The notes under the pieces were generated by a model, which saw nothing but the letters and a program-made list of their open reading frames with translations, made no database searches and was not told the origin of the DNA. A program made the position numbers and the translations under genes. A stretch of DNA of 64,000 nt from Sipunculus nudus (lineage: Eukaryota > Annelida > Sipuncula > Golfingiida > Sipunculidae): contig CM049320.1 in assembly GCA_026874595.1 (NCBI GenBank), forward strand, positions 45,332,714 through 45,396,713, given 5' to 3'. Every line of letters starts with the position of its first letter. Positions within the stretch are counted from its first letter, which is position 1. Positions 45,481 to 57,953 of this stretch are shown piece after piece.

Positions 45481-48124
45481 TTTTTAGCTCAGCTGACTAT
45501 AAGTCATCTGAGCTATAGTCGTGGTCCATTGTCCGTCGTCCGTCCGTCTGTCCGTCCGTCCGTCCGTCCGTCCGTCCGTCCGTCCGTAGATGTGGCACGT
45601 TTTGAAACCGTAAGACCTAGGAATCCAAAATTGGGCATAATGTTAGATGTCCCCAAGATCTCCTACCAAGCCGAAAACTGGGTCTTTGCAACTTCGTTCC
45701 TTTGAGAAATCAAGGAAAAACCTCAATTTTTTATTAAAAACCTATTTTCACACTTCAGGACTGCCTAATATCAAAACCACTCATCTGTTTTTCCTCATAT
45801 TTACCATAAATATTCCTCTATATAGTTCCTATGTACATGCCAGAAATTATGTCTGTATTATTTAATATAAAAAAGTTATGGGCCTAAACATAATGCATTT
45901 TGTAAAAAATCAGGAAAGATATTTGATCACTTAACACAAAAAATGTTAAAGCTATTGACCTTTTTTCCAGTAATATAACTTTAATTAATCAAAATTAAAT
46001 TGTATACCCAAAATTAGATGAAAATCTTTTAAATTTTCAAAAATATTAATAAAAATAAAAAATTGGTACCTTAAATTTTGCCCAACTTTGACCATGGCAC
46101 GTTTTTTTCCTGTAAGTACTGTGGATTTAATTTTCACAGCATGTTTTTGTTAGCATTTCAACTGTTAACACCAAAAATTTGAAACCAGTTGATCAAAAAC
46201 TGTAGATTTTAATAAGTTTTCAAGCACCATGTAACATATTGTTTACATCAAGCTAATGTTATGCAGTTTGCAAGAGCTCAGCTCCCCAGCTTCAGCTCTT
46301 AGTTCCTTAAATTTGGCATACAGTTAGATGTCTCCAAAATCCCCTACCATGCCAAGAATTTGGTCACTAGGACTTAATACCTTCGAAATATTAATGAAAA
46401 ACTTCATTTTCCATTAAAAACCCATTGTTACACTTCAAGACTGCCTAATATCAAAACCACTGATCTGACTTTAATCATAAATAATATACATATTTTTCAT
46501 TCTCTATGCGCCTGCCAGAATGATGTCAGTATTGCGTAATTGTTTTAAGTTATGGGCCCAAACATAATGCACTTTGTAAAAAATCAAGAAATATATTTAC
46601 TCCCTTAACAAGGGCATTGCTGAAGCTAGAGATTTTTTTGTCAGGGATGTAACATTATTTAATCAAGATTCAATTGAATACCCAAAATTAGTTCTGAATT
46701 TTTCAAATTTTATAAGTTATTAGTATAAATATAAAATTAGTACCTTAAATTTTGCCCAACTGTGACCATGGCACGTTTGTGTCCTGTGAGCACTGTTGAT
46801 ATAATTTTCATATCATGCACACATTAGGATTTCAGCTTTTTAGTTTAGAAAGCTGAAAGAAATTGGCCAAAAATTGTAGCTTTTATTAATGTTTTTTATG
46901 AGACCCTGTCAGACTTTGGCTCTCTCCAGCCCCTCTTGAGTCACCTGTATGTTGACCTTGTTGAATTTCATCAAATTAGGCACGCTTGAGGCGAGTCATA
47001 CAGGAATCCAGGCAGCTTATGGCCAGCCACAGTTGATCCAGGTGTCCAACCCAACTCATCTAGTAGTTTTAACAAACATCATAACAATAAACAATAAATT
47101 AATAAATTTTTATTGGTTTTTAATAACAAATTAAAGAAAAATACAAAAGGAATTTGTTAGTTTATAATAACAGGAAATTAACTTGCAGTTACTGATGATA
47201 TAAGAATCTTGTATCGATGGGTAGAATGTCACAATATTCCAAATAACACCATGCAGTCACCTATGGCATTTTTCAGTTCAATTTTAATGATAAAGAAGTA
47301 AATCATATTATTCATTACTAATCATTAGGGATCATATGAAGGAAATTAATGATAGACAAAGATGCAGTTGATAATATTAATCTAGATTCCTACTGTGTCT
47401 AGTGTGTACATTGATGTGAAATTAGTCCAAAATGAATTTTTTACAGTTATTTTTTAATATAAATAAAAAAAAATAAAACCAGGTACTTATGATCATTATT
47501 TAAATGTGTGAATTTAGTATATTCTGGATTGTCAACATCATTGGTTGGTGAAACTGAATAAATACCAGACATGGTGCGAATACTTTGTAATTGTATTTAA
47601 ATACGAATATGATTATGTACTCCATTATAAAATTTCTTGCATAAAGAATAGGAATTCAGGTAAAAATGAAAGTATATGAATACTCGTGCAAATACTTTGA
47701 AAATGTATTCATGAATGCATTCATGAATATATTCTTTAATATTATTTTAATAATCATATCAGTTATATTTCATATTAAAAAAATCATATGATTCTCTTAT
47801 TATTTTTTATAAAAATTATATTTGGGACAATATTTGTAATTTTTTTTAATAAATAGTTAAACTCTTATATTATATGTTCTGCTTATAAGTTATATGGCCA
47901 AGTCAAAATCTGTGTGACAATAGTACTCCATTTGTTAATAAAATAAATGAAATCAATCCTCTTCCCTGTCTCCAAAGGTACTATCAAAATCATACATAAG
48001 CTAAACAACAACTCATAATACAGCTTATATTTATTACCACACAAAACCAGCATGTGCCTCATTTCTAAATAATATTTTTTTATCATATATAACAGCTGAG
48101 CGTCGTGACCCATAGGTCCCTTGT
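45481..48124 (-). mobile_element. Type 1 element, complete long form, inverted
   Basis: On the plus strand it runs from TTTTTAGCTCAGCTGAC (reverse complement of the 3' end, followed by a long CCGT microsatellite at 45535-45595) to GACCCATAGGTCCCTTGT (reverse complement of the 5' end). Order and content mirror 12271-14900, including the two-copy internal repeat. It lies in the intron of the DDX19-like gene in the same transcriptional direction, unlike nearly all other elements here. No coding potential. Confidence 0.75.
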
Positions 48125-48546
48125 TCATCTTTTTCTCAAAATTGAATCTGAGTGAAATGCATGAGTTTTGAATTGATATTTCACCGTCATGACAAATCAC
48201 ATACACATTAAATTTCATACCCACAAGGTCAAATATGTTTTCCTATCAGTTTTTTCCCCCAAATTGTTACTTTAAATAAGGCCAAAAAAAATAAAAGGTA
48301 TGGTTCTCAGGCACCACCCACGTCAATTTTAACCCCCCGCATCAAACATTTTTATTTTGATTTCATCATTCAAGATGGTAAAATAATACAATTTTGATAC
48401 AATTTCCTTTGTTATGTAGTGCTTTTACCTGCTTAACAAGAAGAAACCTGTCATTTACATGCTTTTCCCTGATCATATGACATTTTATCGAAACGTACAA
48501 AAAAAGGTCAAAAATAAAATACCGCCCGACCGCATTGATTTCTGAA
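48125..48546. other. Stretch with no recognised gene
   Basis: AT-rich intronic DNA between two elements, with no repeat family, exon or RNA gene recognised. Confidence 0.4.
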
Positions 48547-51500
48547 ACAAGGCCAACAGGCCTAATGCGAACCTGTGCAATGAGATTACACCAGGTATAA
48601 TGCTTCAATGCTGGACCATTACTTTTCAAGAATATGTGTAACATGTATATGAACAATGCAAGTACTAAACACTTAGAACAAGAAACAATTAAACAAACAT
48701 CACTGCTGCATTCTGGCATGGGTGCACACAACACAAAAACTAGAATATGGGTAGTCAACAAGCGACTACTTGTATCTGCCAAAATCAGAGTGGGAAAGGT
48801 GAAGTGAGGCATGGATTGAGTGGCAAGGGGAAATATAGTGAGGTGTGTTGCATAGTAGCCTGGATGTCTGCAGCCAAAATGTGTATGTAGGTTGTGCCAC
48901 CTATCACAAAATCCAGAAAGCTGTCCAAGATGTATAAACATGCAAAATTTTAGGCAGATAAGTCAAACCACTACCTAGATATGAGTGTTTTTATCCCAAG
49001 GAAGATGAACAGATGGTCGCTGTGCGAAAATGGTGGCAGGTGGCGCAACCAATTTTGTGTATGATTAAGAGATATGTAAGATCTATACACATGCAAAATT
49101 TCAGGGGGATATGTCAAACCAGTCCTGAGATATGAGCCTTAATGTCTGCAGCGTATACATAAATGTTGGTGGTGCCACCTGCCACAAAATCCAGAAAGCT
49201 ATCCAAGATGTATAAACCTGCTAAATTTTAGGCAGATATGTCGAACCACTGCCGAGATATGAGTGATTGTATCCCACGGCAAACAAACAGAAGCTGTGGA
49301 AAAATGATTGCAGGTGGCACCACCAGTTTTGCGTATGATAAAGAGCTATGGAAGAAATATACACATGCAAAATTTCGGCCCAACTGGTTCAACGGTTCCT
49401 GAGATATGAGCTTGCATGTCTGCAGCTTAAACATGAATGTAGGTGGCACCACCTGTCATAAAATCAAGAAAGCTGTCCAGGATGTATACACATGCAAAAT
49501 TTCAGGTGGATAAGTCCAACCAGCACAGATATATGAGTGTTTTTATCCCAAGGCAGATGAACAGATGGACGCTGTGCAAAAATGGTTGCAGGTGGCGCCA
49601 CCATTTTAAGTGTATGTTATAAAGCTTTCCAAGGGCTACATTTGTGCAAAATCTTTAACCTTATTGGTCAAACGGTTCCCAAGATATGTGGGTTTATGTG
49701 TGGAAACAGACACACAAATGGACACTAGGCAGAGAGGAAAGGTCAAAGGTCAACCAAAAATGAGGGCACAGCAGTTCACATGTGACCCATCATAATTCCG
49801 AATTTAAAAAAAAATTCTGTTAGGAAAAGTTCTCTGGAAAACTCAGTTTTGGTATATACAATGATTGTAGCTGGCACCACCAGTCTTATATATAATGAAG
49901 AGATATATACATATGCCCAATGTCAGACTGATATGTCAAACCCCTCCTGTGAAATAAGCAGGAACATACACTGTGCAAAAATTATTGTAGGTGGCACCAC
50001 CAGTCTTGTACACTATAAAGCTACACAATATGTATATACATGCCCAATTTTAGGCTGATGAATCAGATTCCTCTGTAGAAATAAGCAGGCGCATACACTG
50101 CAAAAGTCAATGTAGGTGGCACCACCTGTCTTGTAAATGAGAATACCATCAAAGACGCATAGACAGGTCAAAATATCAGTCCAATACATCAAACTTCCCC
50201 AGATTTTTATGCACTGGGCTGACAAGGCTTAGGTTAGTAAGGCAGTTGCCCCCGAGTGACCTGTGACAAATTGCTGCCTCAAGCTACTGCACTGAGTGAA
50301 CTCTTGACCTGCACCTGGCTAGACTGAGTGAACTTTTGACCTGTACCTGGCTCAGTGAGTGAACTCTTGACCTGTTGCATAATCTGACACAGTTGGCAGT
50401 CTGCCAAAGCTATGAATAGATTCAGGCTGAAATTTGGTGCCAAATATGATGCAGTGAGCAGTCTGCCAAAGCTATAAATAGAATGCAGCTACTGCACTGA
50501 GTGAACTCTTGACCTATACCTGGATGCACTTATCCAATCCTGGCACTGTGCCAAAACTATTTATAGAGCTGACATCATCTTAGCTATGGCCAACATCAAG
50601 GCACTGGCAATCTGCCAATGGTAAACCAAGTGCTGCCATCTGAACACAAAATGGTTCCTACTTGAAATAACTTTCAAAATCTTCCCAATACAAAATACTT
50701 TTCAGCTGACTTTTTTTTGGTATGATAAAGAGCTATGGAATTATCTATACACATGCAAAATTTCGGCCAACTGGTCAAATGGTTCCCGAGATATAAGCTT
50801 GCATGTCTGCAGCTTAAACATGAATGTAGGTGGCACCACCTGTCATAAAATCAAGAAAGCTGTCCAGGATGTATACACATGCAAAATTTCAGGTGGATAA
50901 GTCCAACCAGTACAGATATATGAGTGTTTTTATCCCAAGTCAGATGAACAGATGGACGCTGTGCAAAAATGGTTGCAGGTGGCGCCACCATTTTTAGTGT
51001 ATGTTATAAAGCTATCAAAGGGCTACATTTGTGCAAAATTTTTAGCCTGATCGGTCAAACGGTTCCCGAGATATGAGTTTGGATGTCTGCATAGTAAAGG
51101 TGAATGTGGGTGATGCCACCTGTCATAAAATCGAGAAAATTGTCCAGGATCTATAAACCTGCACAATTTCAGGTGGATAAGTCAAACCACTGCTGAGATA
51201 TGAGTGATATTATCCCAAGGCAGATGAACAGATGGATGCTGTGCAAAAATTGTTGCAGGTGGCGCCACCATTTTTAGTGTATGTTATAAAGCTATCAAAG
51301 GGCTACATTTGTGCAAAATTTTTAGCCTGATCAGTCAAACGGTTTCTGAGATATGCGGGTTTATGTGTGGAAACAGATGCACAAATGGACCCTGGGCAGC
51401 GAGGAAAGGTCAGAGGTCAACCAAAAATGAGGGCGCAGCAGTTCACATGTGACCCGATGATAAACCCAATTTGCTCAAAATGCTAACCAAGTTTTTTCAA

Positions 51501-52188
51501 ACAGTTGAAAGATATAGTTCCAATAATCTGGGAATTCTGCATCTAAACATTGTGTCTAGACGTCTGGCAGAACCCTACCATAGAATAATTCTTGTAAAGT
51601 TTAAACCAATCAGCTTAACAGTTTCATCATAAATCAGTGTATAAGCAAGAAGAGTTTAAAATTACATTTCGATTGTAAAAAACACATCAATGTAGGTGGC
51701 GCCACCAATACCTCAAAATCAGATATGACATATGTAACAAACATTAGTATAAAATTTGGTGATTATAGCTTTAGCCGTTTCTGAGTGTTAGTGTGCTTTT
51801 TTGGACAGATGACTAAGTTCAACCTCCCGTAACTCGGCCAAAAATCTACAAACTGGGAACATTGGAACAAACTTGAGAGAGATTGTTCCAGGGATCATTT
51901 CTGTGAATATTGGACAATTTGGCTGGATAGTTTCAGAGAAGATTTTTAAAGGTTTTTAAGCTTTTTCTCTATAAAATCTAAATTAATGCAGATACCCAAT
52001 AAAAAGCTCCAGGGCACCAAGTTTCACATGTGACTAATTCTTACATGTAATTTGGAGCTGCTAGCTGCGACAGTTTCTGACTTACAGCCATGGATGGCGG
52101 GAAGCCAGCCCTGGACAACGGACAGCTGACGGCTGACAATGGACGGACGATGCTGCGTCATCGCATAAGCTCATAGGTTCGCTAAAAA
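48547..52188 (+). mobile_element. Type 2 element, complete (3.6 kb)
   Basis: It starts ACAAGGCCAACAGGCCT with word GCGAACCTGTG and ends CATAGGTTCGCTAAAAA. It is the longest uninterrupted type 2 copy and shows the full plan: 5' hairpin and word, the 129/149-bp array (palindromes near 49043, 49169, 49315, 49442, 49591), a spacer with 'cactgagtgaactcttgacc' repeats, a second piece of array (50.8-51.3 kb), the 'catttgaac'-type unit, a short ggacgg tract, and the 3' word. No protein encoded. Confidence 0.75.
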
Positions 52189-52500
52189 GTGGAATGTGGA
52201 GTGAAAGATGGAAATACAAAAGGTCATCCCTTTAGGATTCCATTGTTGATTAACTGTTTTTATACATTGTTTGATTATTAAAATCAATATTAAAACCAAT
52301 CTTTTTAAAAATCATATCATACAATACAAAAGTGTGAAAAAAGTAGCAAATTTGTTTGTTATTATGTATCAAGGATAAGGAAAAGATGTATTCTTTTTTG
52401 CTGTGTATTTGTGTTGTGTAGTGAATATGTTGTGTTTTTGTTTGTGTATGTAATGAGTGGTAGAAATGTATTTTGTATTGTCTTGAATGTTTATTGTACA
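52189..52500. other. Stretch with no recognised gene
   Basis: AT-rich intronic DNA. A minus-strand 87-codon frame (52513-52250) is low complexity and has no domain. Confidence 0.35.
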
Positions 52501-53410
52501 GGTCTGTCAACATAATGGGGTGGAGGGAGAGGGGCGTGGGGTGGGCAGAGACAGAGAGGAAGGCTTTCTGTGGCAGCTACTACAGACAGCCTGACCAAGC
52601 TCACCTAGACAGAGGGAGCTGGCCAGGAGTGAAGGGATTACATAACAGCCAGGGAAGTTGAGGGCTAGCTCTAGCACACTGCATACCACTGTCCTTAGCT
52701 GGCTTGATGTAAACAATACCTGACATTGTGATTGAAAACTTGAATTAAATCTAGTTTATTATCAATTGGTTTCAAATTTCAGATAATAAAAGATTATATC
52801 CTTATATTTATACAAGATGTGAAAAATAAATCAACGGTGCTTACATGAAGAAAATGTGCCATGGTCAAATTTGGTACTAATTTTTCATTTATGCTTATAA
52901 CTTAAAAAAATTACGAAATTTTGATCTTATTTCTGATATACAACTAAGTTTAATATACTTATATGCTTGAAATAAGCTCTCTATCATGTTAAATGAGTAA
53001 ATATATTTCCTGAGTTTTAACAAAATGCATTATATTTGGGCACATAACTTCAAGAAATTGCATAATACTGACCTGAGGTATGTATATAGGAAATATATAG
53101 AGGAATGGTTGTATTAAATATGATCAGTATCAGATCAGTGGTTTTCACATAATGCAGTCTTTAAGTGAACAATGGGTTTTTAATGGAAAATTAGGGTTTT
53201 TCATCAATATCTTAAAGGAAAGAAGTCAAAGTGACCCAATTTTTGCATGGTAGGAGATTTTTGGGGCATCTAACTGTAAATCAAATTTCAGATTCGTAGG
53301 TCCAACAGTTTAAAAATGTGCCAGTTCAACTGACTGAAGGATGGACAGACAAGCTGACAGACAAAGAACCATCGCTATAGCTCAATTGACTTATAGTCAG
53401 CTGAGCTAAC
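52501..53410 (+). mobile_element. Diverged type 1 element, 3' half
   Basis: A G-rich start (52515-52560) leads into diverged versions of the type 1 blocks ('gcttgatgtaaacaatacctgac', 'tatttgggcacataactt', 'gtagga gatttttgg') and a 3' stem-loop with CAGCTGAGCTAA at 53397-53408. It is older than the other copies judging by the number of substitutions. Confidence 0.55.
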
Positions 53411-53968
53411 AACACAAATACTGATTTCTGATAACTCTGTCTTCAGGGACACACTGATTAATTCTTATAAGTTTGCATTCAAATGCACACACATAAGGCT
53501 TTCATTATTTGCAGGTCTTTTGTAAGTTTAGGGCACCTCCTGTTTCATACTTCCAAATATTTTCCCTTGATTTATCCCCATAAAAGGTTTAAATTTCCCC
53601 AGTGTTTTATTAAACATTACTTGGTTTTTATCCTCTTTCCATGCAGAGATCAGGTAGACTAAGTTGTACTTAATTCTTCCATTCATGTGCCTTTGTAAAA
53701 GAAGGTCCATACCCAGCTGCTGCAAGTTGGGACTTCCTCATGACTAAAAAATTACCCTTTTAGTCTAAAAAAGCTAGACTGTCCAGCTTATACATGATAC
53801 TTTACGGTTTGTTGTATAGAAACATGTTTCTTGCCTTCAGGTATTGTTTGGCATAGTATGAAAACCATACAATGAAAACTTTTTGATGGAAATATCACTT
53901 TGCCAATTTATATCATGTAATCCTTTATACAGTTTTACCTTGTAAAGCTTACATGAAAGCAGACTTAC
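53411..53968. other. Intron flank with an unassigned open frame
   Basis: A minus-strand frame (53725-53528, 65 codons, ending GKIFGSMKQEVP) reads like coding sequence but matches no family I can name and has no clear splice sites. The rest is ordinary intron up to the donor at 53968. Confidence 0.3.
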
Positions 53969-54206
53969 ATGACAGAATATCATAGACTGTCCGATGGAAA
54001 TGGTACCATATATGTTTGCTACTGCTTGATATTTTTCTTCTGTGCTGTGACACAGAATGAAGTATTGTTTGATGTTGTCTAAGCTCTCCTCTTCTCGCCT
54101 TAACCGGATGGTAACAGGGTTTGGCACTATGGCTTGGGCAAATTTCATTACATCAACATCATATGTAGCAGAGAACAGCAACATCTGACAATCTTTGTTC
54201 AAACTC
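53969..54206 (-). CDS. DDX19: DDX19/DDX25-like DEAD-box RNA helicase, internal exon (upstream of the two)
   Basis: Minus-strand exon of 238 bp between acceptor TTTCTTGTTTCAG (ending 54207) and donor GTAAGT (53963-53968). It encodes NKDCQMLLFSATYDVDVMKF, the SAT motif III of DEAD-box helicases, then AQAIVPNPVTIRLRREEESL, DNIKQYFILCHSTEEKYQAV and IGQSMIFCH (motif IV region). The spacing and wording match vertebrate DDX19 closely. It ends in phase 0 and joins the exon at 44738-44900. The exon with the DEAD box itself should lie further right but is not found up to 64000, so it is either beyond the window or past the Gypsy insertion. Confidence 0.92.
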
Positions 54207-54237
54207 CTGAAACAAGAAATAAAACAAAATAAGGAAA

Positions 54238-55551
54238 ACAAGTCACCTGTGGGTCACGGCGCTCAGCTTAAGTTGATTATGAGAATATTTTTATAACTAT
54301 AGTCTGTTCCAGCACCCCTGTCTATCTGTTTTGTTCACGATTATTTTTTTCCGAATCCAAGAACAACAAAATTTTTTGACCTTAGGGCAGAAAGAGGAAA
54401 AAGCGTAATTAACTATTATGGAAATAATAGCCTACAGGCATGTGGAAATTGCACGAATGATCGTTCAGGTTACGAGGAGGTTACACAAATAGAAACTGGC
54501 GCGAATGATTTTCCGTTCACGTAATTTTTTTCTTGAAAGATAGGTGTTTGTATAATCTCTTATAAAAGTGAAGCGAAGTAACTTTCCTGGAATGATCAGT
54601 CGCTGAGAAATAAAGTAGGCAATCAGGCAGGTTTACCTTCTTAGGCTAACATGAGCGGCCAGCCATTCATCTGTCTTAAAAAATTGCAAATGACACCATT
54701 GAACCATGGTGACATCTATATATCACCACCCACACTATTCATTCTCCCCTTGGTGTCATCCGCCACAGAAGATATGGCGAATCCAACAAATGAATCAGAG
54801 GAAAATGCTACATTCTCCGCTTGGTGTCTGTTGAGTTGTAATTTGATTGATGGTTTAATAATGCCTGAGAATGAGGACATATTCGCCATAATCTATGCTT
54901 AGGTGGATGAAACCAAGTGGGGAAGAATAAAGGCATATTTACTTCAGTGTTTTTTGTTTAGGTGTGATATAAATTTGTTAAAACTATGGTTACATACAGT
55001 GATGAAAGTCATGTCATTGGGTCAATTCAACTTATTTGCATAGCCCAAGTTGGCACTTGCTTCCAAATATTTCCGACTAGCATCCGTGCATCCAAGCGGG
55101 CAATTAATGAAGCCTTACAGAAAATTTTCAGGGCTTAGAGGAAATTTGAACCATCTCAAATCAGTTCTCAGACAGGTCATGGCTGTCAGACATTTCTCGA
55201 GGAGGCCACGTTCATAGCTTGTAAAGGAGCTGCTTATTTCTCCAGTGGAACACTTTTTTATATGAATCCTCTTTCTATAATTATAAATCCCTCATAATAA
55301 AAAGTTGTTGTGCAGAATCTCGGGTATATGTGAACACTGATGTATCAGGATTGATGTCACATTATACATTTTTTTCCAAATAAGTTGTAAATTTTTAACA
55401 TTTCAGAAAAGGATGAAAGAGTCTTAAAGATTTATGCTTGAAATATTCAAATCAATTAATTTCACATCTACAAACAGACGGATGGACAGGTGAAGGGACG
55501 GACAAAGGACAATGGATCACGACTATAGCTTAGATGACTTATAGTCATCTT
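54238..55551 (+). mobile_element. Short type 1 element with unrecognised cargo
   Basis: The start ACAAGTCACCTGTGGGTCAC with word GCTCAGCT lies 31 bp upstream of the helicase exon acceptor. The 3' part is an 'acagacggatggacagg' tract and 'gactatagcttagatgactt', after which the stem-loop is cut by type 2 DNA at about 55551. The interior (54300-55440) matches no other element in the window. It has GC-richer patches and an 83-codon frame (54651-54902) of unknown identity. The cargo could be captured host DNA, but I do not recognise it. Confidence 0.5.
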
Positions 55552-56544
55552 TACTGGCTGCACTTCTTCCAATCCTGGCATGATGCCAAAACTATTTATA
55601 GAGCTGACATCATCTTGGTTAATGGCCAACATCAAGGCACTGGCAATCTGCCAATGGTAAACCAAGTGCTGCCATCTGTACACAAAAGTGGTCCCTACAT
55701 GAAATAACTTTGAAATTTATTTTCCCAATACAAAATGCTTTTCAGCTGACTTTTTATAAAAAAAAAAAATCAGGAATATATGTATAATTATTACAGATGC
55801 ATACTGAATGCAAAATTAAAATACAGATATATCTCATTGATGGCAAATTCTTGAATTAAGTTGAGTAGGGATACCAAAAATTTATAATCCACGTACAGTT
55901 GTCTTTATATAGCCACAGAGGGCTGAATATCCATGATTGTAACATTGTCTGGTATGATAAATAACTTAAATCATCAATCTAAATTAAGTAAAAGCTTTTA
56001 AAAAAACTTTCTTGTCAATATTAACCAAAGATAACCTGAAATCTAAATGTCTAGTTGCATGATGTAATAGATGCTGATTAACTGGTGCCAGGCTTGATGT
56101 AACAGCATCACACAGCTAACATATATGGTAAAATGACTCAATTCAATCTCCATAATTCAGCCAAAAATCATTCATGTGGAACCATTAATGACAATTATTA
56201 TAAGAATTATTGAAGGGATTATTCTTGTAAAATATTTAACAAACTGGCTTCAGTGGCATCAGTCGAAAAACTGGTTTATAACTCATATAGGAAGATACAG
56301 CAAATTGGCTAAGTTCAGCTTCCCGTAAATCAGCCAAAAAGCACTGTACCAAAACCATTTGAACAAACTTGAATTATCAACATCTGAGGATAATTAATGT
56401 GTGAGATTTAAGAATTTGGCCCAGTGGTATCTTTGTATCCACTGAGCTAAAATGGGCTGTTATGGCATATGACTAAATTCAGCTTCCCATAACTTAGCCA
56501 AAAGTCACTGAAAAGAGACCATTTGAACAAACTTCAGAAAGCAC
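55552..56544 (+). mobile_element. Type 2 fragment, left of the Gypsy insertion
   Basis: It matches 75-1080 closely ('ccaacatcaaggcactggcaatctgcc' onward). It is interrupted at 56544 in 'cttcagaaagcac' by the LTR retrotransposon and resumes at 63734 with 'taccctaggatc'. The four bases GCAC at 56541-56544 and 63730-63733 are the duplicated target. Confidence 0.75.
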
Positions 56545-57143
56545 TAAGACCGGGATGGGGATCAGCACAACACCAGAGTTGACTTACATTTCTTTATTGT
56601 ACTTCAATATAACTGGCAAGAGGCTTAAGGCTGGTCTGGTCTGATCTGGTGGGGCTTACAACCCTACCCCTTTTATACCTGTCCAGAAGGGGGCCAGGGT
56701 TCCAGCTCTGACTCCCTGCCATGGTATGCATAAAATTAATATTACAATATACACGGTGACCAATAAGTAATGTAGAATCTGTAAACATCTTTCTGTTGAC
56801 TAAATATGGTATATGGGGTGACCAGCACTGTACAGCTTGTGACCCCTGTCATGCCACAGGAATGTGGGTACCCTGCTTACTCAGCCAGGGTCAGCTTCAA
56901 GGCGTGGCACTCAGTGCTGAATAGAATTTACTTTACAAGAATATTCTGTTCTATTTGCTTTATATTACATATATCTTCAAGTATTAACATTAATAACATA
57001 TTCTATTAAATATTTTCAATAATTTAAGATTCGTTATAAAGATTATAATATTATAATGACTTTTAATCTTGGAAATTACTTACTGTGAGGTTAATATAGT
57101 TATTTGTCACATTTTCACTGGCAGCACATTTCATTTGGTTACA
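56545..57143 (-). repeat. 3' LTR of the Gypsy element
   Basis: 599 bp; in element orientation it starts TGTAACCAAATG and ends near CCCGGTCTTA. It differs from the other LTR at 8 positions, all substitutions. It carries a TATA box (56670-56677) and an AATAAA signal (56593-56598). Confidence 0.93.
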
Positions 57144-57157
57144 ATAGCCTCCCGTAC
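57144..57157 (-). other. Polypurine tract candidate
   Basis: Just upstream of the 3' LTR, the minus strand reads GTACGGGAGGCTAT. It is a short, imperfect purine run in the position where plus-strand priming occurs. Confidence 0.4.
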
Positions 57158-57953
57158 AAAAAAAATGCTCCTGCATTTTGTTAATAAGTATACATGATAT
57201 AAGAATATATAATAGTTACATTATAGTATATGATGCTTTATATAAAACTGATAAGCACATCGAGCTATATGATAATATATGCAATCGTGAAATCCAATAA
57301 GTCCATCAGGATTCACCAGTAGGAAATTGACAATAAAGATATATAAAAGGAAATGACAATAAGTCCATCTTTGGTCTGGAAGTGTGATCATCCCATACTC
57401 CCAGAGTGCATATGTAGCAATATGATAATAGTGATCGGTCACCACTAACCCTGTGATAAGGATAGTTAAAACTTAAATATGAAAACTAAGAAACTGAAGT
57501 GAATATGCTCCTTTCTAATCACATAAGGTTGAGAACATGACGTCCTGAACTCAGCCTACTATTCAGTGGACCAACCAGCTAAGGTAAGCTAATGAATAGG
57601 AGTGATAGAATAGTGGCATAAGATGAGAATAAAAAAAAAATACATATAAGGTAATCTGGTATTGAAACCTGGCTAATATCTATTACAATCATTATCTGAT
57701 GGGTATCTTATCACTAGCTTGGGCTAAATATATAATGACAAGATAATATAGGATTACATGTGAATAATACAGGTAATGACAGAAATATATAAAAAAAATA
57801 CAACTAACATGTAACATCTTTAACCAATTAAACACAATTAGTCTTGTAACTCAGTTATACTACTGATAATATCACTCAGGTTACATACCCTGAACATAAT
57901 AGTACTTATGTTGTCATGACATGTCATTAATGATATGCAATAATATGTATTCC
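57158..57953 (-). other. Untranslated region between pol and the 3' LTR
   Basis: About 800 bp, AT-rich, with no frame longer than 74 codons and no envelope-like features. It is unlike the adjacent pol in composition. Confidence 0.6.

Larger units (their letters stand above)
44901..53968 (-). other. 9.07-kb intron of the DDX19-like gene
   Basis: The stretch between donor GTAAGT (53963-53968) and acceptor CAG (44901-44903) is bounded by two exons that join in phase. It contains an inverted complete type 1 element, a complete type 2 element and several fragments. Nothing else recognisable as host coding sequence is present. Confidence 0.75.

Noticed and set aside
53528-53725. Possible further helicase exon
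   Set aside because: The sequence does not resemble any DDX19 segment, and no matching splice sites were found.
54651-54902. 83-codon plus-strand frame as a host gene
   Set aside because: No domain, no splice context and it sits inside a type 1 element; kept only as unidentified cargo.
57221-57445. Possible envelope gene right of the 3' LTR
   Set aside because: 74 codons only, with no signal peptide, furin site or membrane anchor pattern; the region has no other long frame.
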